A DNA stretch of 39,026 bases from Deltaproteobacteria bacterium (GTDB taxonomy: Bacteria > Myxococcota_A > UBA9160 > UBA4427), in NCBI GenBank assembly GCA_002709835.1, contig PAQX01000082.1, positions 1-39,026 of the forward strand. The letters are read 5' to 3'. Position numbers and translations under genes: made by a program. Within the stretch, counting starts at the first letter, position 1, and each line of letters starts with the position of its first letter. Shown here in pieces: positions 15,545-26,300 of the stretch. A model generated the notes under the pieces. That model ran no database searches. It had not been told where the DNA came from and saw only the letters and a list, made by a program, of their open reading frames with translations.

Positions 15545-18500
15545 ATGAGCCACGCTTCCGCCTCGCGTCCCTCTTGTGTCGTTCTGGGATCGGAGTCGCT
15601 CCTGATCCAGTGCGCCTCCCTTCTTCTCGAACGAGGATGGGAGATCGCCCGCGTCGTCTCTCGCGACGATGACATCCTCGGTTGGGCCGAAGGGGAAGGC
15701 CTGACGGTCGCCGCGCCCGGAACGGGGCTATCCGACAAGCTTCGGGGCGTCGAGTTCGACTGGCTGCTCAGTATCACGAACCTGTCGATCATTCCCGACG
15801 ACGTGCTCGCCATGCCGCGGCGGGGTGCGATCAACTTCCACGATGGCCCGCTGCCGAAGTACGCCGGCATGTACTCGCCGGCGTGGGCGCTCCTCGAAGG
15901 CGCGGCCGAGTACGGCATCACCTTCCACGAGATGACCGTGGGCATCGACGAAGGCCGGATTCTCGTCCAGCGGACATTCCCCGTCTCCGAAGGGGAGACG
16001 TCCCTCAGTCTGAACACGGCGTGCTATTCGGCAGCGATCGAGGCTTTCTCGGAGCTCGCGGACGGGATCGAAAACGACGCCCTCGCGCCGCGGGACCAGG
16101 ACCTGTCGGAGCGCACCTACTTCCCGCGACACCAGCGCCCGCAAGCAGCCGGGGTCGTCGACTTCACCGCGAGCGCAGACGAGGTCGCGTGTCTCGTGCG
16201 CGCCCTCGACTTCGGCGGGCGCTACGAGAACCCGTTCTGCGCGGCCAAGGTCGTCCACGGAGGAGCGGTCGTCCGTGTGTCCGGGGTCTCCGCCGCCGAG
16301 TCGGCGGATGCGGCCGGCACGCTCGTTTCGATCGAGGACCAGGGGTGGACCGTTGCCTGCGGGGACGGTGCCGTGCTCCTGTCGGAGTTCGGCTGTCCCC
16401 GCGGCACGGCGTGGACGCCGGCGGAAGCCGCCGAGGCCCTCGGCCTCTCGGTCGGCATGGTGATCGGGGCGGGCTTCGACAGGGCGGCGGCGACCGCGAT
16501 GGGGGAAGCGCTGGCACCGAACGAGACGTACTGGGCGAATCGCCTGGCGCGGATCGATCCGGTGGAAACCCCGTTCCGCAGGGCTTCGTTGGTCGAGGAG
16601 GGTCTACCGGCGGCGGGGGCGGTCGAGCGGGTTGCGCTCGACGCACCTTCCCTCGCGGATTCCGCCGACGCGCTCGTCGCGCGCTTCCTGCTCTATCTCG
16701 CCCGCATCCAGGGCGTGCATGCGTTCGACGTGACCTGGTTCGAGGGCGAGCTCGATGCGCGAGCGACACGGTCGTCCGGGCTCTACTCGGCGCACGTTCC
16801 GCTCCGCGTGGCGATCGACGCGGCAGGGTCCGCAGCGGGCGCGGTCGAGGCGATCGGCGGCGCGGTCGCGAAGGTTCGGGAGAAGGGAAGCTTCCTGGTC
16901 GATGCCATCGCGCGCCGGCCGGCCCTTGCTGCCCATCCGCTCCTCGGGACCGGCCAATGGACCTCCGTCGCGGTGGGCCAGGACGCCTCGCCGAGCGATC
17001 GCGCGCTGCCCGCTGGAACGGATCTCGCCCTGGTCGTGTCGCCGGACGGCGCCCAGGCGTGCCTCGCCTACGACCCGAGTGCGCTCGATGCGGAAGGCGT
17101 CCAGAAGATCGTTTCCCAGTGGACGACGCTTTGCGACGCGGCGGGCGAAGCGGGGCTTGCGTTCGCGAAGCTACCGCTGGTCGGTGATGAAGAACGCCGC
17201 CAGATCCTCGAGGGCTGGAACCAGACGGGCGTCGACTTCGATCGAGGGGCCTCGATCCGCTCGCTCTTCGAGGATCGTGTCGCCTTGTCGCCGGACGACA
17301 CCGCGGCGACCCTCGAAGGCGAATCGCTCACCTACCGTGAGCTCGACGAGCGCGCCGGCCGGCTCGCGAACCATCTCGCCGATCTCGGGATCGGGGCGGA
17401 TGCCCTCGTGGGCCTCCACCTGTCGCGCTCCCTCGACATGGTCGTCGGCGCGATCGGAGTCCTGAAGGCGGGCGGTGCCTACGTGCCCCTCGACCCCGTC
17501 TATCCCGCGGACCGGATCGCGTACATGATCGAGGACTCGCAGGCGACGGTCGTGCTGACCCATGAGGCCGCCGGTCCTGTGCCGGGTGACGGCGACGCCA
17601 CGATCGTCGACCTCGATCGCGACCGCGCGACTCTCGGTGCGCTCTCGCCGACGCGTCCGGACACGCCGTGCACCGCGGAGAACCTGGCCTACGTCATCTA
17701 CACGTCGGGTTCGACGGGCAAGCCCAAGGGCGTCATGGTCGAGCACCGCAACGCCGTGAACTTCTTCCTGGGGATGGACGAGGTCGTACCCCATGATCCG
17801 CCGGGGGTATGGCTCGCGGTGACGAGCCTGTCCTTCGACATCTCCGTCCTCGAGCTGCTGTGGACCCTGACCCGTGGCTTCGAGGTCGTGACCTTCCGCG
17901 ACGTCGAGCGGACGGGTGGCGGCGAGGCCGCCGCGCGCCCGTGGCGACCGATCGACATGGGTCTCGCGCTCTGGGGCAGCGACGTGGGGCCGGGCCCCAA
18001 GAAGTATGAGCTGATGCTCGAGTCCGCGAAGTTCGCCGACGCCCACGGCTTCTGTGCCGTTCACACGCCGGAGCGGCACTTCGGCGCCTTCGGTGGCCCC
18101 TTTCCGAACCCGTCGGTGACCGGCGCGGCGATCGCGGCGGTGACCGAGCACGTCCAGATTCGCGCGTCCAGCTGCGTCCTTCCGCTTCATCACCCGATCC
18201 GCGTGGCGGAGGAGTGGGCCGTCGTCGACAACCTATCCGGCGGCCGCGTCGGGATCTCTTTCGCTTCGGGCTGGCAGCCCAACGACTTCGTGATTCGTCC
18301 CGAAGCGTTCAAGGACGCCAAGACAGCGATGTTCGAGAATGCTGAGGTCGTACGGAAGCTCTGGCGGGGCGAGAGCGTCGAGTTCGAGAACCCGATGGGT
18401 GCCCGGGTTCCGACGGCCACGCTGCCGCGGCCTGTCCAGGGCGAGCTCCCGACGTGGATCACCACCGCAGGCAACGTCGACACGTTCAAGGTGGCCGGCA

Positions 18501-20263
18501 CTGCGGGTGTGAACGTGCTGACGCATTTGCTCGGGCAGAGCCTCGACGAGCTGGCGGTCAAGGTCCGGGCCTATCGTCAGGCGCGCGCCGATGCCGGGCT
18601 CGATCCCGCGGCGGGCACGGTGTCCTGTATGCTGCATACCTTCGTCGGGGAGGACGATTCCGAGGTCCGCAAGATCGTCCGCGAACCCATGAAGGATTAT
18701 CTGGCGAGCTCGATGGCGCTGGTGGTCGATTTCGCGTGGTCGTTCCCGGCCTTCGAGCGGCCGGGCGGTCCCGATCAGAAGCCCGAGGACGTGGACCTGA
18801 AGAGTCTGTCCGAGGACGAGACCGACGCCATCCTCGAGTTCGCCTTCGAGCGCTACTACGAGACCAGCGGGCTGATGGGCACGGCAGAGGCCTGCGAGCG
18901 CATGCTCGAGAAGTGCAAGGACGCGGACATCGACGAGATCGCGTGCCTGATCGACTTCGGCGTCGATACGCAGGTCGCGCTCGACGCATTGCCGGCTCTG
19001 GACGTCGTGCGGAGGAGGGTCAACGAGCGACCGGCGGAGGCGGTCGACGCGGCCGTGGTGACGACGGGCGCTGCTTCGCGCGACCACTCGTTCGCGGCTC
19101 AGGTCGAGCGCCACGGGGTGACCCATCTCCAGTGCACGCCGTCCCACGCGACGATGCTGCTCACGAATCCGGAGACGCGATTCGCACTCGGGAGGATTCC
19201 GCACCTCATGATCGGTGGAGAGGCCTTTCCGGTTTCACTGGCCGCAGAGCTCGATGCGGTCTGTCAGGGCACGGTCCGGAATATGTACGGACCCACGGAG
19301 ACGACCATCTGGTCCTCCACGGAGCCCGTTCTCGGGCGTCCCGAGTCGATCTCGATCGGTCGCCCGATTGCGAACACCCAGCTCTACATCCTGGACAAGG
19401 GCCTCGAACCGGCGCCGATCGGCGTCGCTGGGGAGCTCTGGATCGGGGGCGAAGGTGTGGTCCGGGGGTATCACGCCCGTCCGGAGCTGACGGACGAGCG
19501 CTTCGTGCCGGACCCCTTCAGCGACCGACCCGGCGCGCGCATGTACGCGACCGGCGATCTCGCGCGCTGGATGGAAGACGGGCGCATCGACTTCCTGGGA
19601 CGCCTCGACCACCAGGTGAAGATTCGCGGCTACCGGATCGAGCTCGGCGAGATCGAAGCGCGGCTCGGCGCCCAGCAAGACGTCCGGGAAGGCGTCGTCA
19701 TCGCCCGAGAGGACACGCCCGGAGACGTCCGGCTCGTCGGCTACGTCCGACCGGCGGCGGGGTCGCCCCCTGGTACCGTCCTCGACGAGACCGCGCTCCG
19801 GGAAGGGCTTCGTGAACACCTGCCCGAGTTCATGGTCCCGTCGAACATCGTGACCCTCGACAAGTTCCCGCAGACGCCGAATGGCAAGGTCGATCGCAAG
19901 GCGCTCCCAGCCCTTCGCGACGTCCAGCAGCGCTCCCAGGCGGAGTACAAGGCGCCCGAGAACGAGCTCGAAGCCCAGATCGCGGAGATCTGGAGGGGCG
20001 TGCTCTACCTCGAAAAGGTCGGCGTCGACGACAACTTCTTCGACCTCGGAGGGCACTCCTTGTTGGTCGTCCAGGCGCACCGAAAGCTTCGGGACGTGGT
20101 TTCGATGCCGATCACGCTGACGGACCTGTACCGGTTTCCGACGATCTCGGGTCTCGCGTCGCATCTGTCGAGCGGCAACGGGGCCAGGGAAACCGCCCAG
20201 GCCAGCCAGGCGCGCGCAGACAAGCGTCGCCAGGCGCTCGGGCGTCGGCGACGACGGAAGTAG
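15545..20263 (+). CDS. NRPS: formyltransferase - half condensation - adenylation with inserted luciferase-like monooxygenase - carrier
   Basis: A 1572-residue NRPS initiation protein. Domains: formyltransferase, about 10-310, with catalytic Asn97, His99 (INFHDGPLPKY) and Asp135 (GIDEGRIL); about 330-545, a stretch resembling only the C-terminal half of a condensation domain (FLLYLARIQG, LYSAHVPLR), with no HHxxxDG; adenylation N-core from about 560 with YTSGSTGKPKG at 719 and FDISVLEL around Asp765; an FMN-dependent luciferase-like monooxygenase, about 800-1160 (FASGWQPNDF), of the MupA/Atu3671 type; the adenylation domain then resumes, with NMYGPTETT at 1246, and NGKVDRKAL near its end; carrier LGGHSL with Ser1505. 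Specificity residues read D-I-L-Q-M-G-M-I-W, close to the glycine code. The tail is very basic (GRRRRRK). The start at 15545 was chosen because the formyltransferase beta-strand begins ten residues later; GTG 15446 is an alternative. Confidence 0.9.
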   Translation: MSHASASRPSCVVLGSESLLIQCASLLLERGWEIARVVSRDDDILGWAEGEGLTVAAPGTGLSDKLRGVEFDWLLSITNLSIIPDDVLAMPRRGAINFHDGPLPKYAGMYSPAWALLEGAAEYGITFHEMTVGIDEGRILVQRTFPVSEGETSLSLNTACYSAAIEAFSELADGIENDALAPRDQDLSERTYFPRHQRPQAAGVVDFTASADEVACLVRALDFGGRYENPFCAAKVVHGGAVVRVSGVSAAESADAAGTLVSIEDQGWTVACGDGAVLLSEFGCPRGTAWTPAEAAEALGLSVGMVIGAGFDRAAATAMGEALAPNETYWANRLARIDPVETPFRRASLVEEGLPAAGAVERVALDAPSLADSADALVARFLLYLARIQGVHAFDVTWFEGELDARATRSSGLYSAHVPLRVAIDAAGSAAGAVEAIGGAVAKVREKGSFLVDAIARRPALAAHPLLGTGQWTSVAVGQDASPSDRALPAGTDLALVVSPDGAQACLAYDPSALDAEGVQKIVSQWTTLCDAAGEAGLAFAKLPLVGDEERRQILEGWNQTGVDFDRGASIRSLFEDRVALSPDDTAATLEGESLTYRELDERAGRLANHLADLGIGADALVGLHLSRSLDMVVGAIGVLKAGGAYVPLDPVYPADRIAYMIEDSQATVVLTHEAAGPVPGDGDATIVDLDRDRATLGALSPTRPDTPCTAENLAYVIYTSGSTGKPKGVMVEHRNAVNFFLGMDEVVPHDPPGVWLAVTSLSFDISVLELLWTLTRGFEVVTFRDVERTGGGEAAARPWRPIDMGLALWGSDVGPGPKKYELMLESAKFADAHGFCAVHTPERHFGAFGGPFPNPSVTGAAIAAVTEHVQIRASSCVLPLHHPIRVAEEWAVVDNLSGGRVGISFASGWQPNDFVIRPEAFKDAKTAMFENAEVVRKLWRGESVEFENPMGARVPTATLPRPVQGELPTWITTAGNVDTFKVAGTAGVNVLTHLLGQSLDELAVKVRAYRQARADAGLDPAAGTVSCMLHTFVGEDDSEVRKIVREPMKDYLASSMALVVDFAWSFPAFERPGGPDQKPEDVDLKSLSEDETDAILEFAFERYYETSGLMGTAEACERMLEKCKDADIDEIACLIDFGVDTQVALDALPALDVVRRRVNERPAEAVDAAVVTTGAASRDHSFAAQVERHGVTHLQCTPSHATMLLTNPETRFALGRIPHLMIGGEAFPVSLAAELDAVCQGTVRNMYGPTETTIWSSTEPVLGRPESISIGRPIANTQLYILDKGLEPAPIGVAGELWIGGEGVVRGYHARPELTDERFVPDPFSDRPGARMYATGDLARWMEDGRIDFLGRLDHQVKIRGYRIELGEIEARLGAQQDVREGVVIAREDTPGDVRLVGYVRPAAGSPPGTVLDETALREGLREHLPEFMVPSNIVTLDKFPQTPNGKVDRKALPALRDVQQRSQAEYKAPENELEAQIAEIWRGVLYLEKVGVDDNFFDLGGHSLLVVQAHRKLRDVVSMPITLTDLYRFPTISGLASHLSSGNGARETAQASQARADKRRQALGRRRRRK

Positions 20264-20324
20264 AAGCGGGCCTCGGCTCGGTGGATTCGGATCCCGCAGC
20301 CTGACTGCGCGAAAATCGAAAACG

Positions 20325-20346
20325 CGCTCCGGGACGTCTCGGAGCG
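20325..20346 (+). promoter_or_regulatory. Hairpin abutting the PKS ribosome-binding site
   Basis: Perfect 7-bp inverted repeat CGCTCCG / CGGAGCG around an 8-base loop (GGACGTCT), ending at the first base of the strong GAGGAGGGG ribosome site (20346-20354), 4 bp before the PKS ATG at 20359. In the 95-bp NRPS-PKS spacer it could separate the messages, protect a processed end, or affect ribosome loading. There is no U-tract after it, so intrinsic termination is unlikely. Confidence 0.45.
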
Positions 20347-20358
20347 AGGAGGGGCCAG

Positions 20359-23300
20359 ATGGCCAAGATCGGCCACACCGAAGCGCGGTACGACGACGTC
20401 GACGAAGTCGGCGAAAACGACATCGCGATCGTGGGCATGGCGCTGCGCGTGCCCGGCGCCAACGGCGTCGACGAGTTCTGGAGGAACCTGCGGGAGGGCC
20501 GGGAGTCGATCGTCGACTACGCCGAGGACCAGCTCGTCGAAAACGGTGAGCACCCCGACACGCTCCGCAAGCCGAGCTATGTCGCCCGAGGCGGCGCACT
20601 CTCGGACATGAAGCTCTTCGATCGCGATTTCTTCGGCTTCAGCCCGAAGGAGGCCGCGGTCCTCGATCCCCAGCATCGCCACTTCATGGAGCTGTGCTGG
20701 GAAGCACTCGAGGACGCGGGCCATACGCCGGGGCGGTTCGATGGACAGATCGGGCTCTTCGGTGGCTGCGGCATGGGCAGCTATTTCTACTTCAATGTCT
20801 GTACCCACCGGGACCTGGTCGACGAGACCGGACTCTTCTTGCTCCGCCACACGGGCAACGACAAGGACTTCCTCGCGACCCGTGTGTCCTATGTCCTCGA
20901 CCTGAAGGGGCCGAGCGTCAACATCCAGACCGCCTGCTCCACCTCTCTGGTTGCAACCCATTATGCCTGCCAGAGCCTGCTGACCGGGGAGTGCGACCTC
21001 GCGCTCGCGGGCGGCGTCACGATCCTCTTCCCGAACGAGGTCGGCTACGTCTTCAAGGACGGAGAGGTGCTCTCGCCCGACGGTCACTGCCATGCCTTCG
21101 ATCACCGCGCTCAGGGCACGGTGCTGACGAGCGGTGGTGGCGTCGTCGGGCTTCGTCGCCTCGAAGACGCGATCGAGGATGGGGACCCGATCTACGCCGT
21201 CATCAAGGGGTCGGCCGTCAACAACGACGGCGGCCAGAAGGTCGGCTACCTCGCACCGTCCGTGGACGGACAGGCGGCGGCGATGGGCGAGGCCTATTCG
21301 CTGGCCGACGTCGATCCGGCGACGATCGGGCTGATCGAGTGCCACGGCACCGGGACCTACATGGGCGATCCGATCGAGATCGCCGCGCTGACCCAGGCGT
21401 TTCGGAATCAGGACAGCGAAGGCGCTGAAGAGAACCAGTTCTGCCGAATCGGGTCGGTGAAGACGAACATCGGCCATCTCGATACGGCGGCGGGCGTCGT
21501 CGGGCTGATGAAGGCCGCTCTCGCGCTGAAGAACGAAGAGATGCCGCCGACGCTCAACTACGAGCAGCCGAACCCGGAGATCGGGTTCGAGCGGACGCCC
21601 TTCGTGGTGAACGACGAGCTGACCCCGTGGCCGGCCGGGCAGGGGGTGCGCCGCGCCGCGGTGAATTCCCTCGGCGTCGGCGGTACGAACGCCCACGTCG
21701 TGTTGCAGGGGTTCAATGCAACGCAGCCCGCAGCCTGCCCGACCGAGCCCGACCGCGTGTTGTTCCAGCTCGCGGCCAAGAGCAGCAAGGCGCTCGACGG
21801 CGCCTGTCGCAAGCTCGCGCGGCACCTCGAAGACGACGTCGAGACGCCGCTCGCGGACGTCGCCTATACGCTTCAGAAGAGCCGTGAAGAATTCGAGATG
21901 CGGCGCGTGGTAGTGGCAAAGGACCGCTCGGAGGCCATCGAGCTTCTCGAAGGGCTCGATCCTCGCCGCGTGTTCACGCACGCCGCCAACGACTCGCGGT
22001 CCAGCCTGGCCTTCATGTTCTCGGGCGGCGGCAGTCAATACGCCGGGATGTCCCGGGATCTGCACGCGACCGAGCCCGTCTTTCGGGAGCATCTCGACCG
22101 CGGCCTTGCGATGTACCAGGAAAAGACGGCCGTCGATCTCCGCGCGCTCGTGCTCTGCGAGCCGGGAACGGAGTCCGAGGTGGAGGCGCCGCTCACCGGG
22201 ACCGACCGCCAGCTCGCCGCGATCTTCATCGTCGAATACGCGATGGTTCAGCTCTGGAAGAGCTGGGGCATAGAGCCCGACATCATGATCGGCCATTCGA
22301 TGGGGGAGAACGTCGCGGCCTGTGTCGCCGGCGTAATTACCTACGAAGAGTGCATGGACTGGATGATCCTGCGCGGGAGGATCGTCGATACGACGGCAGC
22401 CGGAGGGATGATTGCCGTCTCGCTCCCCGCAGATCAGCTCGTCCCCTTCCTCGAGGGGCGTTGCGATGTTGCTGCCGCGAACTCGCCGTCGCTCTCCGTC
22501 GCCTCCGGCGCGGTCGACGAGATCGATGCGCTCCAGAAGCGCCTCGACGATGCGGAAGTGGACTACCAGCGCGTCGCGCTGAACGTCGCAGGCCATTCGC
22601 GCCTCTTCGACCCGATCCTCGAGGAGTTCGGGACCTTCATTCGGACCCTGAACCTCCAGAAGCCCTCCATCCCGTTCATCTCGAACCGGACCGGCAAGGT
22701 GATCACCGACGAGCAGGCGCTCGATCCCGACTATTGGGTCGAACACCTGCGCCGCGAAGTCCGCTTCTCCGACGGCCTCGAGACCCTTCTCGAGACGCCC
22801 GGTCGCGTTCTGCTCGAGGTCGGTCCCGGACAGACGCTGTCGTCGTTCGCGCGGCAGCAGCCCACGACGGCGCCGATCAACATCGTGTCCTCGATCCGCC
22901 ACAAAGCGGACGAGAGCAGCGATGCGGACTTCTTCCTCGCCGCCCTCGGCCGCCTCTGGGCTTCGGGCGTCGAGGTGGAACTCGATCGGCTCTATGAGGG
23001 CCAGGCGCGCCGGCGGGTCCGCATCCCCACCTACGCGTGGAACCACCAGAGCTACTTCCTCGATCGAATCGAGCCCACCGTCGTGGCCGAGGGGGCCGGT
23101 AGCCCGGAGCGGATCGAGGATCTCGCCGACTGGGGATCGGTTCCCACCTGGCATGCGAGTGCGGTCGATCCGCGCAGACTCGAAGAGAAGACGACCTGGC
23201 TCCTCTTCATGGACCGCTTCGGACTCGGCCGGCGGATGCGCGAGCGACTCGAATCCGCCGGTCACACGGTGGCTTGTGTCTACGAGGGCGATGCCTTTCG

Positions 23301-26300
23301 TAAGCGCAATGCGTTCGAGTACACGCTCTCGCCCGAGCTCGGTCGCGAGGGCTACAACGCCCTCGTGAAGGACCTCGCGGCCTCGGGGCACATGCCTTCC
23401 CAGATCGCGCATTTCTGGCTCGCGACCGAAGGGGAGCATTTTCGGCCCGGTTCCAGCTTCTTTCACGAGAACCTGCAAAACGGCTTCTGGAGTCTCTACT
23501 TCCTGGCGAAGGCGCTCGGGGAAGAGAATCTGCCCGGCGATGTTCACCTGTCGGTCGTCTCTACCGGTCTTCATGGCCTCGAGGGAGACGACGGCAAGCT
23601 CTATCCTGAAAAGGCAACGATCCTTGGGCCGGCCCTCGTGATTCCGCGCGAGCTCCCCGGCGTCACCTGCAAGTCGATCGACGTGACGCTGCCGTCGAAG
23701 AAGGGGGCCAAGGCGCTCCTGCGTCGCTTCGGTCCAGGCGGGGCCGACGCGATGCGCCCGGAGAACCTCGACGCGCTCGCGGAGACCCTCGAAGCCGAGG
23801 TGCTGGCACCCGGCGAAACCGAGGTCGTCGCGATCCGGGGCGATCATCGCTTCGTCCGGCGCTTCGAGGCGAGTCCGCTGCCGGCGCGCTCCGACGAGGT
23901 CGGCTCGGCGCTGGTCGACGGCGGGACCTATCTCCTGACGGGGGGACTCGGTGGCCTCGGCCTCACGCTGGCGGACCGACTGGCCCGCGAGGTGCCCGGG
24001 GTCAGGCTCGCGCTCCTCGGGCGGACGCCGCTCCCTCCGCGGGAGGACTGGGAGGCCATTCTCTCCGGCGCCCAGGGCACCGCCGTCGAGGCCCGCAAGA
24101 TCCGTCGCATCCGCGCGATCGAGGAGTCCGGCGCGAGGGTCGAAGTCGTCACGGGCGACGTGACTCGACTCGACGACATGCGCCGTGGCGTCGACCAGAT
24201 TCGTGACCGATTCGGACCGCTCGACGGCATCTTCCACGTTGCGGGCATCGTCTCGGACGACCTGATCCAGCTGAAGGCCGACCATGACATCGAACGCGTC
24301 TTCGGCCCCAAGGTCCACGGGACCGAGGTGATCGACGCGATTCTCGAGGAATCCGGGGCGAAGCTCCTCGTGCTCTACTCCTCGACGAGCGCGCTCACTG
24401 CCCCGACCGGACAGGTCGACTATGTGGCAGCGAACGCGTTTCTAGATGCCTTCGCCCACAGCCGCAAGGATCATCCGGTTCGCACGGTCGCGATCAACTG
24501 GGGCATCTGGAACGAAGTCGGGAAAGCGGCCACGACGATGTTCGGCCAGGACGAGGAGGTGGAGGAGACGGTGTCGACCGCCGTCTCGCATCCCTTCTTC
24601 GAGACCCGCCAGCGCGACAGCCACGGCCGGACGGGCTTCTTCAAGAGCTACTCGCCCCAGCGCGATTGGATCCTCGACGAACACCGCACGAAGGCGGGCG
24701 AGGCGCTCTTTCCGGGCGCCGGCTACCCGGAGCTCGCCCGGGCGGCGCTGGCCGAGTACGGAGAGACGGGCGGCTTCGACATCCACGATCTCTACTTTCT
24801 GCGACCGCTCTTCGTACCCGACGGCGAGATCCGGGAGGTGCGCGTCCAGCTCGAGCCTTCGGACGCGGGCTACAAGTTCGGCGTTCGGACCCGCCACCGC
24901 ATCGAAGGGCGTCCCTGCTGGGTACTCGCGGCGGAAGCGAGCCTGGAACTCGGTGATGCCGACGAACCGGAAAACCTCGACGTTGCGGAGATCGACGCAC
25001 GCTGTCAGAAGGGTCGAACGAGTGTGAATCCGCTCGGCCATCGGACCGGCCAGGACAACCACGTCCGCTTCGGCGAGCGCTGGCGCGTCCTGCGCCAGGT
25101 GCTCTACGGCGAGGGCGAGGCGCTCGCCTACCTCGAACTCAAGGACGAGTTCAAGACGCCAGACGAGGAATATCAGCTCCACCCCGCGTTGCTGGACCTC
25201 GCCACGGGCTACGCGATGGACCTGATCGAGGGCTATGACGCGGAAGAGTCGCTGTGGGTCCCCGTCTCCTATGGCCAGATCCGGGTCCACGGGCCGCTGA
25301 CCGGAAGGGTGAGCAGCTGGGTCCGGATCCGCGAGGACATCGAGGACAAACGAAACTTCGCGAGCTTCGACGTGACGATCATGGACGCCGAGGGCAAGGT
25401 GCTTTTCGAGGCGGTGGATTTCACGATCACCCGGGTCGAGAACGCGGTCGATTTCTCGGAGCCCCTGGACGCGAAGACCGCCGACGTCGAGTTCGAAGCG
25501 ACGGCGACACTCCAGGACGACGACGACCTCTCTCCGGCGGAGCTCCAGCTCCGGCGGAACCTGGAGGCCGGCATCCTTCCTGAGGAGGGCACCGAAGCGC
25601 TGCTGCGCGTGCTCGACGCTGGCATGGGACCGCAGGTTGCGATCACCTCGATCGGACTCGAGGCACTTCGCAAGCAGGCGGACGACGTCGTGGTCGAGTC
25701 GAGCGGCGGAGGGGCCAGGTTCGAGCGACCGGATCTCGAAAGCGAGTACGTCGAGCCGCGAGACGAGATCGAGAAGACGCTCGTTGCGCTCTGGGAGGAG
25801 TTGCTCGGGGTCGAGGGCCTGGGCATTCAGGACAGCTTCTTCGATCTCGGCGGCCACTCGCTGATCGCGGTGCGCTTCTTCACGAAGATCAAGAAGACCT
25901 ATCGCGTCGACTTCCCCATCTCGGTGCTCTTCGAGGCGCCGACGATCGAGGGCTGCGCCGGGCTGATCCGCGAATCGATCGGCACCGAGAGCGCCGAAGC
26001 GAAGGAGGAGGGCGCTCAGGCGGCCGTGCCGAAGACGCGCTTCAAGCACCTGGTCGCGATGGATGCTGGGGCGGACGCGGGCAAGCCGCCGTTCTTCCTG
26101 GTGGCGGGCATGTTTGGCAACGTGCTGAATCTGCGACATCTGGCCTCCCTGGTCGGCACCGATCGGCCCTTCTACGGCCTGCAGGCGGCCGGGCTCTACG
26201 GTGGCGAGGAGCCGCATGGGACCTTCGAGGAGATGGCCGAGGCGTACATCGCCGAGATCCGGCAGGTCCAGCCTCACGGCCCCTACACGATCGGTGGGTT

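Noticed and set aside
20005..24318. A 1437-codon open frame on the minus strand opposite the NRPS end and PKS.
   Set aside because: It mirrors the PKS codon pattern of a high-GC gene, has no recognisable motif, and lies opposite a fully motif-supported gene.
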